A stretch of DNA of 51,196 bases from Saprospiraceae bacterium (GTDB lineage: Bacteria; Bacteroidota; Bacteroidia; Chitinophagales; Saprospiraceae): the NCBI GenBank assembly GCA_028279185.1, contig JANQSS010000278.1, forward strand, positions 1-51,196, in the 5' to 3' direction. Each line of letters opens with the position of its first letter. Position 1 is the stretch's first letter. Position numbers and translations under genes: made by a program. The notes below the pieces were generated by a model. It searched no databases and was not told where the DNA came from. It saw only the letters and a list, made by a program, of their open reading frames with translations. Positions 10,064-18,912 of this stretch are shown in pieces.

Positions 10064-10322
10064 AATAACGAGATTCAATCGTGTGGATGTAATTGATTAC
10101 AAAACTACTCAGATAGAAGTATTGCCTATCTCATCTACCTTTGCGAGCTAACATATAGGGATGGCAAACACCAAATCGTCTTATTTCTTTTTTCTGTTAA
10201 GCGGAACGGATACTTTTTCAAGCTGAAATTGCCCATTTTCCACAAATTATATGCTTATTACTTTCTGGTCGCCCGGCACCCTTTTATTTCATTATGATTG
10301 ACAACTCCTGTATATTGGTCGG

Positions 10323-10967
10323 ATGATATCTTTAAGACATTTCTGTTTTGCTTTACTTTTTGGGCTATTATTATTTGGTTGTAAAACAAAACAGCACGTA
10401 CAGTCAACCAACAATCAAGCCGCTGACCTGGATCAGCTGTATGATATGATGACAGGGTCATTCAGCAGTGCAGCCCAGGCGGCTAATGACTCCTCGTACT
10501 TCAACATTCATCTCGTCATGCATCCAATTTGGCTGTCTGATAAATCGGCAAAATGGCTATACGTGGAACAAGCGGTAGCCAGTCACCTCAAGAAACCCTA
10601 CCGACAACGCGTTTATCGTTTGACACAGTCCAGCACTGGCAGGTTTGAGAGTCGTGTTTACTCCTTGCCCGATCCGGAAGCCGCAATTCATGGTTGGGAA
10701 AAGCCTGATGTGTTTAAGACCTTTTCATCAGCGGATTTAATTGAACGGGAAGGGTGTGCCGTATTTTTAGAAAAGCAAGCTGGAGGGTGTTTTGCCGGAT
10801 CAACAAGCGAAAATGACTGCAAGAGTACACTACGTGGTGCGGCGTACGCTACATCCATTGTAGAAATATGCAAGGACAAAGTCATATCATGGGATCGGGG
10901 ATTTGACTCAAATGGAAATCATGTTTGGGGTGCGGAAAAAGCAGGATATATTTTCGATCGAGAATAA
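10323..10967 (+). CDS. CpcT/CpeT-like lipoprotein
   Basis: A 214-residue lipoprotein with signal sequence and lipobox LLFGC (lipidated Cys20). The mature part matches the CpcT/CpeT chromophore-lyase fold in its order of motifs: MTGSFSSAAQA, HLVMHPIW, KWLYVEQAVA, PYRQRVYRL, then the GC-V-F ... CFAGST ... C-ST-RGAAYA block and the closing WDRGFDSNGNHVWGAEKAGY. In cyanobacteria these proteins attach bilins to phycobiliproteins. Nothing here points to phycobilisomes, so this is a non-photosynthetic branch exported to the envelope, probably binding another ligand. It stands alone with 255-bp and 250-bp flanks. Family assignment is good; bilin-lyase activity should not be assumed. Confidence 0.82.
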   Translation: MISLRHFCFALLFGLLLFGCKTKQHVQSTNNQAADLDQLYDMMTGSFSSAAQAANDSSYFNIHLVMHPIWLSDKSAKWLYVEQAVASHLKKPYRQRVYRLTQSSTGRFESRVYSLPDPEAAIHGWEKPDVFKTFSSADLIEREGCAVFLEKQAGGCFAGSTSENDCKSTLRGAAYATSIVEICKDKVISWDRGFDSNGNHVWGAEKAGYIFDRE

Positions 10968-11217
10968 TGAAACGGTTAGCTACGAATTTGTACAATACAA
11001 AAAGTGATATATTTTCACAAAAGATATGACTGTGACTTTTTGCTAATTTTTGTTTTGCTATACTCACTAAATACTAAATGTATTGACAATGATTTGTTAA
11101 AGAAGCAAGTCATTAACAACTATATACTTTTTGTTCACAAAAACATAAGACATATCCACATACATTTATTCCATGTCGGCACATCATCCGATTTGCTTAA
11201 CAATAATCATAGAATAA

Positions 11218-12369
11218 ATGAAACATTTCTTACTCGTAATACTTTCCCTTGTTGCCTTGAATAGCGGGTTATCACAAATAGGCGTGACACGCTCACCCGA
11301 GATTAATATTTCAAATGAAACGTGGGAAAAAATAAGCCCCGCTATCGACTCCCTATTATCGCAACTTGAACGTGGACAACTGGATAGCAATTTAGTCGCA
11401 GCTTCTGACAGACAGGTACTGATGGAACTGCAAGGGTCTTTCTTGAAACATGAGATTGAGAAGGATGCCGCCAGTGGAATCAGTATGTCGAAACAAATGG
11501 TGAACCACTATCCCATTGATTTAGATGTACACTTTATTTCAGTGGCATATCTTCAAACGAAAAGTGATATGCCAGCTCTTCGCTATCTAATAAATATGAT
11601 AGCCGTAATTGATAAAGAGCATGTGCAATTTAATCTTCCATTAACCTGGAGGACGTCTCACTGGAAAAGAACTAAAGTTGGTTCGATAACATATATTCAT
11701 CGTGAACCACTACGAATGGATCGCGCGGAGTATTTCAACCAATTAAATGCGGAGATTGCACGTAAATTCTCAATTAAAGCAGAGCCCTTTGAGTTTTACA
11801 TGACAAAAAATTATCAGGAAATCTTAGAATTGTTTGGAATTGGTTACACTATTCATGAAAATGGAAAAGTACGCAACGGACTAGGCGTCGTAGATAACAA
11901 AATATTCGCTATACAACATAATGAAGACTTTTCGCATGACATTTTTCATTATTATTCCGGAAAAGTGAACGAGCGAAAAAATAGAAATTGGATTGCAGAA
12001 GAGGGAATAGCCTATTTATGGGGGAATGCCTACTACACGGACATAGATGGTGAGATGATCAATCAGGATCGGTTGGAAAAGGCGTTGTGCCTGTATATAG
12101 ATGAAAACCCTGATGCCGTGCTTTACGAGTTGTTTACGGAGAATAAAAAAATATTTGAAGCGCTAGCTCCTGAGGTTTCCGTACGCTCGACAATAGCCGG
12201 AGTTTTTGCACGAGAGGTCGAACATAGATTTGGCATAGAAGGTATTCAACAACTAATTAATTGTGGTTCAAAAGACAGATTGCAAAGTTTCATGCATGTA
12301 CTTGACCATCTACTAGACGTCACAACTGACAATTTCGATGAAAGATTAAAAGCCCTTCTTGAATTGTAA
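11218..12369 (+). CDS. Secreted gluzincin-like protein with HDxxH in place of HExxH
   Basis: A 383-residue exported protein (signal peptide 1-19, ending LSQ). I do not recognise a named family. Residues 240-263 have the layout of a gluzincin metallopeptidase site: H240-D-I-F-H244, then 18 residues later E262 in NWIAEEGIAYLWG. In active enzymes the second position is Glu; here it is Asp, so the protein may be an altered or inactive peptidase. The N-terminal 150 residues are helical with no clear domain. It is preceded by a 250-bp AT-rich gap and followed by a long gap, so it is probably a single-gene unit. Peptidase-like fold is inference from the spacing of H, H and E. Confidence 0.6.
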   Translation: MKHFLLVILSLVALNSGLSQIGVTRSPEINISNETWEKISPAIDSLLSQLERGQLDSNLVAASDRQVLMELQGSFLKHEIEKDAASGISMSKQMVNHYPIDLDVHFISVAYLQTKSDMPALRYLINMIAVIDKEHVQFNLPLTWRTSHWKRTKVGSITYIHREPLRMDRAEYFNQLNAEIARKFSIKAEPFEFYMTKNYQEILELFGIGYTIHENGKVRNGLGVVDNKIFAIQHNEDFSHDIFHYYSGKVNERKNRNWIAEEGIAYLWGNAYYTDIDGEMINQDRLEKALCLYIDENPDAVLYELFTENKKIFEALAPEVSVRSTIAGVFAREVEHRFGIEGIQQLINCGSKDRLQSFMHVLDHLLDVTTDNFDERLKALLEL

Positions 12370-12844
12370 CTGAACTGAAAAAGGCCGACCTTTATCAAAC
12401 CCATCAAACTATGGATTAGGTCAAGTTTGATTATAACGGGCAATATTTCCATTACCTTCTTTCGATTTTTCCTTTCACAAAGCCATCATAAAAAGTGAAA
12501 ACTTGGAATACGCACAATAAAATGTCGCCGTGATGAATCTTGATTTCCCCTTGTAGGACTAGACCTGTTAAAAAAGGTCTGAGTCAGAATTCAGAAAAGT
12601 AATCATCACGTTAAGCGAGCAAATTTCTTACTTACACAGCGACAATTATAGCGAATATGAGTTGGTTTAAGAAGCGGTTGAACATGACCTTTGCAGTGAC
12701 ACATGAAACAAGATTGGTTCCCGGATTTCAAAAAATCGATAAATTTACATGAAGGGTTGTTCGAATTAATACAAATCGACTTATCTTACAGCGGCCAATA
12801 GTGGCAACAAAATAAATCAAAAGTAACGTAAGTATTTTCAACCT
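12370..12844. other. 475-bp intergenic region with a hairpin
   Basis: No gene is supported. Just after the preceding stop, AAAGG and CCTTT (12380-12394) could form a weak 5-bp stem. A stronger hairpin lies at 12557-12585 and is listed separately. The remainder is AT-rich and contains the leader of the small membrane protein at 12845. Confidence 0.4.
12557..12585. other. Stem-loop in intergenic DNA
   Basis: GACTAGACCT (12557-12566) pairs with AGGTCTGAGTC (12575-12585), giving ten base pairs with one bulge and an 8-nt A/T-rich loop. There is no T-run after it, so it is not a standard intrinsic terminator in either direction. It could be part of a structured RNA or leader. Confidence 0.35.
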
Positions 12845-13066
12845 ATGGAAGAAAAAGATTTGACTGAATCATCAAATAACACGATCACCGAACTTAAAAA
12901 GACAAAATCAAATCGAATAATTGATGCTGTGCTTATCGGGTTTCTAATTGGCATTATATTTTACAGCGTTGTGAAAAACACTTGGGGATTCTTGACCTTA
13001 ATACCACTTTTTTTGATATATAAAATAGTGAATAAATCAAAAAGAAAAACCAGCGGTGATTTATAA
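12845..13066 (+). CDS. Small two-helix membrane protein
   Basis: A 73-residue protein with a charged N-terminus (KKTKSNR near 18-24), two hydrophobic helices (about 26-44, IDAVLIGFLIGIIFYSVV, and 48-61, FLTLIPLFLIYKIV) and a lysine-rich tail. Basic residues at both ends suggest that both termini are cytoplasmic. I recognise no functional family, though small proteins of this layout occur in other Bacteroidota. The coding potential (hydrophobicity pattern, ATG with A-rich leader) supports a real gene. Confidence 0.6.
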   Translation: MEEKDLTESSNNTITELKKTKSNRIIDAVLIGFLIGIIFYSVVKNTWGFLTLIPLFLIYKIVNKSKRKTSGDL

Positions 13067-13196
13067 AAATGTATCGCCAGGTTAGGCGAAGTTATTTTAA
13101 TTCCAGGTTCCTTGTGTTAAAAATAAAAAGGTGACGAATAACGCATAGCTGTTAGCCGTGCAACACCTCCCGTTCTTTATCTTTAAAAATAAGATC

Positions 13197-14630
13197 ATGA
13201 AATATTTCTTCTATACCTTGATTATGGCTTATACCATTCAAACGGTATCTGCACAGCCTACAAGAGCGCGCGATTTAGGAATTCCATTTGTTGGCATTAC
13301 GGGTGAGCTTAATGCCATCACTGACGTTAAAGGCGTTGAAGTTGGCTATTGCACTATTATTGAAGGCAATGGCGCAAACATTCTGGGGCAAGGACCGATC
13401 AGAACAGGAGTGACCGCAGTATTTCCAAGAGGGAAGGCCAAAAAATTCAGTCCTGTATACGCGAATTGGTGTAGTTTAAATGGAAATGGAGAAATGACAG
13501 GAACCACCTGGATTACGGAATCAGGATTTCTTGAAACACCAATCATGATTACCAATACAAATAGCGTTGGTGCGGTGAGACAAGCAGTACTGAAGTGGTA
13601 TGTTGATACAGATTGGTATAGCGGTGAAGAATGGTGGTATACCTATCCAGTCGTAGCAGAAACATATGACGGATTTCTGAATGATATTTATGGGTTTCAT
13701 GTCAAAGAGGAACATGTTTTGAAAGCAATTAAAAATGCCGCCTCCGGAGCGGTTGCTGAAGGAAATGTAGGAGGTGGCACAGGAATGACATGTTTGGGAT
13801 TTAAAGGCGGAACAGGAACTTCCTCAAGAATTGTAAATATTGAAGATTCGACATATACGGTTGGTGTACTCGTTCAGGCAAATTTTGGTGCAAAGCATAA
13901 TTTGTCAATAGCAGGAGTCCCTGTAGGAATGGAATTAATGCATATAAAAAGCGAAGAATACCATGGTTCGCCCCAATCCAATCGAAAAGAAGGAGATGGT
14001 TCTATTATTGTTATTGTTGCGACGGATGCACCACTTTTACCGCATCAATTGAAACGCATCGCCCAGCGGGTACCACTTGGAGTTGGAAATGTTGGGGGAA
14101 GAGGGGAGAATGGTTCGGGAGATATTTTCCTGGCATTTTCAACGGCGAATGAAGACGCCTTTAGTCGTACTGAAACTAAATCTGCTGTCACGCTTTCAAA
14201 TGACATGATTAGTCCGTTGTTTGACGCGACGGTTCAGTCGGTAGAAGAAGCAATAATAAATGCAATGGTTGCCGCCGAAACGATGGAAGGTATTAATGGT
14301 AATAAATGCCATCGCCTCCCTCATGAAGCTACTATTGAAGTTTTAAAGAAATATAATCGACATGAGATTAAGCCAGAGATTGACAAGGAAAAGTATATTG
14401 GAAAATACGAGATGAGACCGAAGTTCTATATTACTATTTTCGAAGATGAAGGTAAACTATACGCTCAAGCTACCGGACGTAATAAATGGGAGTTGACACC
14501 TATGGATAGGACAACATTTAATATTTTTGATATCGGCGGACGAATCATTTTTACATTCAACGAAAACCAAAATATTACCGAATTGGTTATCTTATCGAAT
14601 GGAGAACATCCAGCAAAGAAAATAGAGTGA
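13197..14630 (+). CDS. P1 family (DmpA-type, S58) aminopeptidase with C-terminal extension
   Basis: A 477-residue exported peptidase, signal peptide about 1-19 (ending VSA). The S58 domain covers about 20-385: TDVKGVEVGYCT, VRTGVTAVFPRG-like GPIRTGVTAVFPRG, GNVGGGTGMTCLGFKGGTGTSSR, and the self-cleavage site NGSGDIFLAFSTAN, whose S307 would be the new N-terminal nucleophile. DmpA-type enzymes cut themselves there into two chains and then remove N-terminal residues from D- or L-amino acid peptides. Residues about 395-477 form an extra beta-rich tail like DUF3471. A GTG start at 13158 is in frame, but ATG 13197 puts the signal peptide at the very N-terminus. It is followed 31 bp later by the Crp/Fnr-type gene. 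Confidence 0.88.
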   Translation: MKYFFYTLIMAYTIQTVSAQPTRARDLGIPFVGITGELNAITDVKGVEVGYCTIIEGNGANILGQGPIRTGVTAVFPRGKAKKFSPVYANWCSLNGNGEMTGTTWITESGFLETPIMITNTNSVGAVRQAVLKWYVDTDWYSGEEWWYTYPVVAETYDGFLNDIYGFHVKEEHVLKAIKNAASGAVAEGNVGGGTGMTCLGFKGGTGTSSRIVNIEDSTYTVGVLVQANFGAKHNLSIAGVPVGMELMHIKSEEYHGSPQSNRKEGDGSIIVIVATDAPLLPHQLKRIAQRVPLGVGNVGGRGENGSGDIFLAFSTANEDAFSRTETKSAVTLSNDMISPLFDATVQSVEEAIINAMVAAETMEGINGNKCHRLPHEATIEVLKKYNRHEIKPEIDKEKYIGKYEMRPKFYITIFEDEGKLYAQATGRNKWELTPMDRTTFNIFDIGGRIIFTFNENQNITELVILSNGEHPAKKIE

Positions 14631-14661
14631 CGAAGGATAATATGAATGTAAGTACTACATC

Positions 14662-15249
14662 GTGAAGTATCCAAACTTTTATCAGGCGTTTACTAATTAT
14701 GTGGACCTGCCGGTCGAAGCTTATCTTGATGTCGAAAGTAGAATGTTGCGTAGGACAATAGGCAAGAATGATTACGTAATCAAGAGTGGGCAGACAATAA
14801 GATACTTGCCTTTTATTAACAAAGGACTAATGGTAAATTATCGCTTGGATGAAAATGGAAATAAGCATGTCATACAAATTCGATGGACAGGATCTTGGCT
14901 AGGTGATTTATACAGCTTTTTTTCCGGTAACCCCACTAGATTTAATATTCAAACTTATCAGGATACCGACTTGCTTTTAATGGACCATGAAACATATGAT
15001 TACATTACAAGTGAATACCCGCTTTGCGAAAGGTATTTTAGGCTAGGTTTGCAAAATGCTTATGTGGAAACCCTCAATCAAATATTCAACCTTCATAGTT
15101 TGAGTGCGGAGGAAAGGTATCTTGAACTAATTAAGAATTTCCCTACACTTTTGGATGAAATACCTCATTATCTTATAGCCTCTTATCTCAATATTAAGCC
15201 ACAATCACTTAGTAGAGTCAGAAAGAAATTAAAAAATGAGGGTCGTTAA
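14662..15249 (+). CDS. Crp/Fnr-family transcriptional regulator
   Basis: A 195-residue regulator with an N-terminal cyclic-nucleotide-binding-like beta barrel (about 20-120; typical pieces are KSGQTIRYLPFINKGLMVNYRLDENGNKHVIQI and the following strand) and a C-terminal HTH (about 150-190; HYLIASYLNIKPQSLSRVRKKL). It lacks the conserved Glu/Arg pair of cAMP-binding Crp and the cysteine cluster of Fnr, so its signal is unknown, as for most Bacteroidota members of this family. The start is GTG at 14662. It may be co-transcribed with the P1 peptidase upstream. A perfect palindrome 54 bp downstream of its stop lies in the promoter of the next operon and is a candidate binding site. Confidence 0.87.
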   Translation: MKYPNFYQAFTNYVDLPVEAYLDVESRMLRRTIGKNDYVIKSGQTIRYLPFINKGLMVNYRLDENGNKHVIQIRWTGSWLGDLYSFFSGNPTRFNIQTYQDTDLLLMDHETYDYITSEYPLCERYFRLGLQNAYVETLNQIFNLHSLSAEERYLELIKNFPTLLDEIPHYLIASYLNIKPQSLSRVRKKLKNEGR

Positions 15250-15302
15250 CCTAGGTGAATGAACGTTCTATTCTTTTACTTTAATTTCGTGACTGCTTGA
15301 TT

Positions 15303-15335
15303 AATTGACATGTCAATTGTCAAGCCTTATCTTTA
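15303..15335 (+). promoter_or_regulatory. Promoter with overlapping 16-bp palindromic operator
   Basis: AATTGACATGTCAATT (15303-15318) is a perfect palindrome. A -33-like TTG (15305-15307) lies inside it and is followed after 20 nt by TATCTTTA (15328-15335), one base off the Bacteroidota -7 box TAnnTTTG. A third half-site TTGTCAA is at 15317-15323. The start codon of the secreted-protein operon is 18 nt further. An operator over the -33 box suggests repression, possibly by the adjacent Crp/Fnr-type protein. Confidence 0.55.
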
Positions 15336-15353
15336 ATTGTTAAAAGTAAACAG

Positions 15354-16574
15354 ATGAAAAATTTGAAATTATTCCTAAGTATACTAGGGTGTAGCTTTTT
15401 AGCAACTTTAGTTGGCGCTCAACAAGTAGAGGCCCTTGGCGCTTTGGCGTTTAGCCCTGAAGGAGTTTTATTCGCGGGTGATAATGTATCAGGAGCAGTT
15501 CACGCATTTGATTTAAGTGATGAAAGTCGAATAAAGGAAAAATTTGAAATTAATGTGTACAATGTCGATGCGCAAGTGGCCGCCGTATTAGGGACAGCTC
15601 AAGGCAATGTCCAAATTAATGATATTGCTGTTCATCCGGGAAGTGGCGAAGTCTTTCTTTCAGTAACGCGTGGGCATGGAATAGATGCCTTGCCGGCTTT
15701 AGTAAAGATCAATGCGGATAATTTAGTTATGGTGATGGATTTGGCTTCCGTAAAAACCTCTTCACAGGTATTGAATAAGTTGCCGGATGGGACGCAACAA
15801 TTTGTCTTGCGTGGTACTATGGCACCGCCAACGTCCAAAGAAATAGCAAAATCGAAACGCCCAATGCGAATGCTTTCAATTATTGATATCGAATATTATA
15901 ACAACGAATTGTTTGTTGCTGGGATCAGTAATGAAGAATTCTGTTCTGTATTGCGTAGAATGCCCTACCCGTTTAACGGAGAGGAAAGTATCAGTAATAT
16001 TGAGATGTTCCATATTGCTCATGACCAGTATGAAACCCGTGCGCCAATCCGCGCCATGTTAGTCAAGCATATTGACGGTAAAGACCAAATGATTGCCGCA
16101 TATACTTGCAGTCCATTGGTATTAATACCCCTGGAAGAACTGAAAGATGGGGCTAAAGTTAAAGCTAGAACGCTTGGCGATATGGGCAATGGACAACCAA
16201 TTGATATGGTTTCATTTAACATGCAAGGCAATGAGATGTTATTTGTGACGAGCAACAGCAGAATGCCTCAGGTAATTCCGGTAAGCGGATTGAATAATGC
16301 AAAGGTTGTAACCGAAAAGGATTTTGAAAGAGGTATGAAAGCCGACTTAGGACCTGTATTACCCTATGGACCAATGGGAAAGTCGGTTATGTTTGCCGGT
16401 TCCTCACTTCAAATAGATTTGCTAAATGAAGGACAATTTGTGTCTTTGACAAGAGATGCCCCAACAGGAAGTCTTGATTTAGAGACTGTTTATACCATGT
16501 TCCCCAATAAATTAAATAACCTAACAGCAGAAATGGATTTTCCAGGATACACGCCATCGGCGCAAAGTGAGTAA
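15354..16574 (+). CDS. Secreted protein of unknown function, propeller-like
   Basis: A 406-residue exported protein with a signal peptide (1-22, ending VGA-Q). No named family is recognised. The body looks like a beta-propeller: repeated motifs such as ALAFSPEGVLFAGDNVSGAVHAFDL, INDIAVHPGSGEVFLSVTRG and IDMVSFNMQGNEMLFVTSNS resemble blades. There is no lipobox or T9SS tail, so it is probably periplasmic. It is the first gene of a two-gene operon, 3 bp before the next gene, behind a promoter with a palindromic operator. The partner is also exported, which suggests that they act together in the envelope. Confidence 0.7.
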   Translation: MKNLKLFLSILGCSFLATLVGAQQVEALGALAFSPEGVLFAGDNVSGAVHAFDLSDESRIKEKFEINVYNVDAQVAAVLGTAQGNVQINDIAVHPGSGEVFLSVTRGHGIDALPALVKINADNLVMVMDLASVKTSSQVLNKLPDGTQQFVLRGTMAPPTSKEIAKSKRPMRMLSIIDIEYYNNELFVAGISNEEFCSVLRRMPYPFNGEESISNIEMFHIAHDQYETRAPIRAMLVKHIDGKDQMIAAYTCSPLVLIPLEELKDGAKVKARTLGDMGNGQPIDMVSFNMQGNEMLFVTSNSRMPQVIPVSGLNNAKVVTEKDFERGMKADLGPVLPYGPMGKSVMFAGSSLQIDLLNEGQFVSLTRDAPTGSLDLETVYTMFPNKLNNLTAEMDFPGYTPSAQSE

Positions 16575-16577
16575 GTC

Positions 16578-17687
16578 ATGTTGTGGTTCCGATCTAACCT
16601 GGTCTCTTTTATGTTTATGGCACTTTATTCAGGAGTGGTGGCACAAGCTACTTCTGAACTTTTACTACCTACGGATCTACAAGGAATAGTTAAGCTCAAT
16701 ATCGGAACTGTTTTAACTGAGAATGAAGAAATTATTCATAACGAAGAATTGACAGTTTTCGTAAAAAATGAATTTGATCAATATCGTTTAAATGCTATCC
16801 AGGGACACTATAAAATAGAGGGGGAGTATTTAATTTTTAAGCCTTATTTTCCTTTGGAAAGTGGGATGAAGTACATAATTAGAACAAGAAACGTAGAGTC
16901 AAATAACACGTATTCTTATCAATTATTTCAAATTGCAGAGAAGAAAATACCTGAAACAAGAGCGGTAGTCGGCATATATCCAGCAGCCAGCCGACTCCCG
17001 GAAAATTTAATACGATTCTATATTTACTTCAATACACCGATGAAAAAAGGTCAAGCCTTGAAACATATACAATTGAAAGATAAAGAAGGAAATATTGACA
17101 CGCAGGCTTTCATGACATTTAAGCAAGAATTATGGAGTGCCGATGGCAAGAGACTCACCATATTATTTGATCCCGGACGCATCAAAAGAGGGGTATCCAC
17201 AAATGTATTGCGCGGCCCTGCATTACTTGAGGGTAAAAATTATGAATTAACTATATCAGGAGCCTGGGAAGATGTTTACGGGCAGCCATTGTCAGTTTCC
17301 ACAATAAAAAAATTTGAGGTGATAAGCGCCTATCGTCAACATATTATGGTGAATAATTGGTTATTAAGCCAACCTGGATTAAATAGTTACGATGCTTTAA
17401 CTATTAGCGTTGACAGAATCTTCGATCACGCCTTAATCCAATCGATGATCAATATAGTCAGCGCTGAAGAAAACCTCATTAGTGGAGATTGGCGTATACT
17501 TGAAGAAGAACGGTTATTAATATTCACTCCTAAAAACCGGTGGAAAAAAGGTGCTTATCAAGTAATTGTTGATAGTCGCTTAGAGGATGTTGCCGGAAAC
17601 AATCTTCAAAATTTGTTAGACCGCCAAAGATCAGATGGAGGGGGCAATAGTAAAACACACCATTACCTTGATTTCAAAATATACTAA
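16578..17687 (+). CDS. Exported protein with Big_5-like (Ig-like) repeats
   Basis: A 369-residue protein with an N-terminal signal sequence (about 1-22, ending VVAQA). Two or three beta-sandwich segments of the bacterial Ig-like Big_5 type can be seen from phrases such as LIRFYIYFNTPMKKG (about 145-160) with LTILFDPGRIKRG and PGLLEGKNYELTISGAWEDVYGQPL-like text, and near the end LIFTPKNRWKKGAYQVIVDSRLEDVAGN. It starts 3 bp after its neighbour, so the two are translated from one message. No catalytic motif is seen. A structural or binding role in the periplasm is the simplest reading. Confidence 0.7.
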   Translation: MLWFRSNLVSFMFMALYSGVVAQATSELLLPTDLQGIVKLNIGTVLTENEEIIHNEELTVFVKNEFDQYRLNAIQGHYKIEGEYLIFKPYFPLESGMKYIIRTRNVESNNTYSYQLFQIAEKKIPETRAVVGIYPAASRLPENLIRFYIYFNTPMKKGQALKHIQLKDKEGNIDTQAFMTFKQELWSADGKRLTILFDPGRIKRGVSTNVLRGPALLEGKNYELTISGAWEDVYGQPLSVSTIKKFEVISAYRQHIMVNNWLLSQPGLNSYDALTISVDRIFDHALIQSMINIVSAEENLISGDWRILEEERLLIFTPKNRWKKGAYQVIVDSRLEDVAGNNLQNLLDRQRSDGGGNSKTHHYLDFKIY

Positions 17688-17983
17688 TCTTAATCCCTAG
17701 ATTATGAGCGGCAAACCTACTATTTGAGGTTAGAGTCGACTAGCCAGGTTGAGACGTTTAATATAATGATCATGCCTTTGTAAACGTAGGCAAGATAATT
17801 TCGTGCAGATACAGTATAACAAGGAGAATTGTGTTGGCGGATTCTTAATCATCCGTACGGCCACGTTATGATGGTTAAGACAACTACATGAACGTTTATC
17901 GGCCATGTAAAATCAAAACGCCTTTATGCTGATTCTATTTATTTTCTAGTCATTATCTTCGAAGATGCCTGATATGAGAAATA
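17688..17983. other. Intergenic DNA left of the MITE-like element
   Basis: About 296 bp with no supported gene, promoter box or hairpin. Together with the element at 17984-18144 it makes up the 439-bp gap between the Ig-like protein and the lipoprotein at 18127. Confidence 0.4.
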
Positions 17984-18144
17984 ATACCAATTAAAGGCAT
18001 AATTGACGCATATATTAAGAGAGGTTTGACCAAATCCATCGTTGCAAAGCCTCGCTGTAGCCCCGGCTACGTCTACGTTTTGCGCCTTGACTTTGGTCAA
18101 ATCTCTAGATAATCTTTTACGGCATTATGCACTTAAATTGGTAT
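17984..18144 (+). mobile_element. 161-bp MITE-like palindromic element, copy A
   Basis: Bounded by terminal inverted repeats ATACCAATTAA (17984-17994) and TTAAATTGGTAT (18133-18144). Inside lie further inverted arms, GGTTTGACCAAA and TTTGGTCAAATCTCT, around a perfect GTAGCC-CC-GGCTAC hairpin (18057-18070), so the whole unit can fold into one long stem. A second 161-bp copy lies in reverse orientation at 27050-27210. It has no coding capacity. The start codon of the gene at 18127 lies inside its right end. Confidence 0.75.
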
Positions 18145-18720
18145 AAAAATATAGTTGGATTGGTATTCTTACTTCTCGCTATTTCATGTAGTGAGAAAAA
18201 GATAGAATTATCTACTGATGAAAAAGCGGAAATAGAAAATCTTCAATCCGACGAAGAAAGAAACCAGTATTTATTTGATCTATGGCACCAGGATCAGTAC
18301 TTTAGAAATGGAGAAGAAGGCGATATTATTTCAAAGCATGGTTATAAGTCTGCGGAGCATGAGAAATGGCGTGACCAATTCGTAGCGAATGATAACGAAG
18401 TATTTCAGAAAATAGCATATTATTTGGAAAAGCAAGGGTATCCAACAAACCCTTCTGCATATGATGAATTAGCACTGAATGCGTTTCCAATCATCATTGG
18501 TCATAACCATAGGTACGATTCACAAAAAAGATTGCTATCGTATTTATTTGACGCATATAAACAAGGACATTGCCCGTTGGATGATGTCGTTTGGGTACTC
18601 GGCGAAATGCATGAGTCCAAATATCAGGGAAAACGATATGAGATGAAAGCACAGCGATATACGACGGAAGACGAATTCACCGAGTTAGTAAAAAAATTGA
18701 ATTTAAATCTGGAATTGTAA
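18127..18720 (+). CDS. Lipoprotein, DUF6624-like
   Basis: A 197-residue lipoprotein with lipobox LLAISC (Cys about 21). The body has the layout of DUF6624 proteins: a DQ motif in LWHQDQYFRN (about 57-66), a GYP motif (about 107), an H-rich middle (IIIGHNHRYDSQ) and a closing segment GEMHESKYQGKRYEM. The function is unknown. Its ATG and first six codons (MHLNWY) lie inside the right terminal repeat of the MITE-like element, and no later start would keep the signal peptide, so the insertion seems to have replaced the original start region. The family call is tentative; the gene is intact to its stop. Confidence 0.65.
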   Translation: MHLNWYKNIVGLVFLLLAISCSEKKIELSTDEKAEIENLQSDEERNQYLFDLWHQDQYFRNGEEGDIISKHGYKSAEHEKWRDQFVANDNEVFQKIAYYLEKQGYPTNPSAYDELALNAFPIIIGHNHRYDSQKRLLSYLFDAYKQGHCPLDDVVWVLGEMHESKYQGKRYEMKAQRYTTEDEFTELVKKLNLNLEL

Positions 18721-18912
18721 AGGACGACAGCGAGCGGGCATGATACATGTGCCAGCCATGAAGTGAAGCCAATACTGGGTTGATATTGCCGGAAAACTTT
18801 CGATATGCCAATCATGTAGTGGGCACACATGCGTACTTTCTTTTAATTGAAACACGATAGGGTAACACCGGTGATTAACTACAATATTTGGAATACACCT
18901 TACCTTCAAGGT

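Noticed and set aside
18847-18912. TTG start 66 nt upstream of the PLD-family gene
   Set aside because: It would place 22 polar residues in front of a clear lipoprotein signal; ATG 18913 is a better start.
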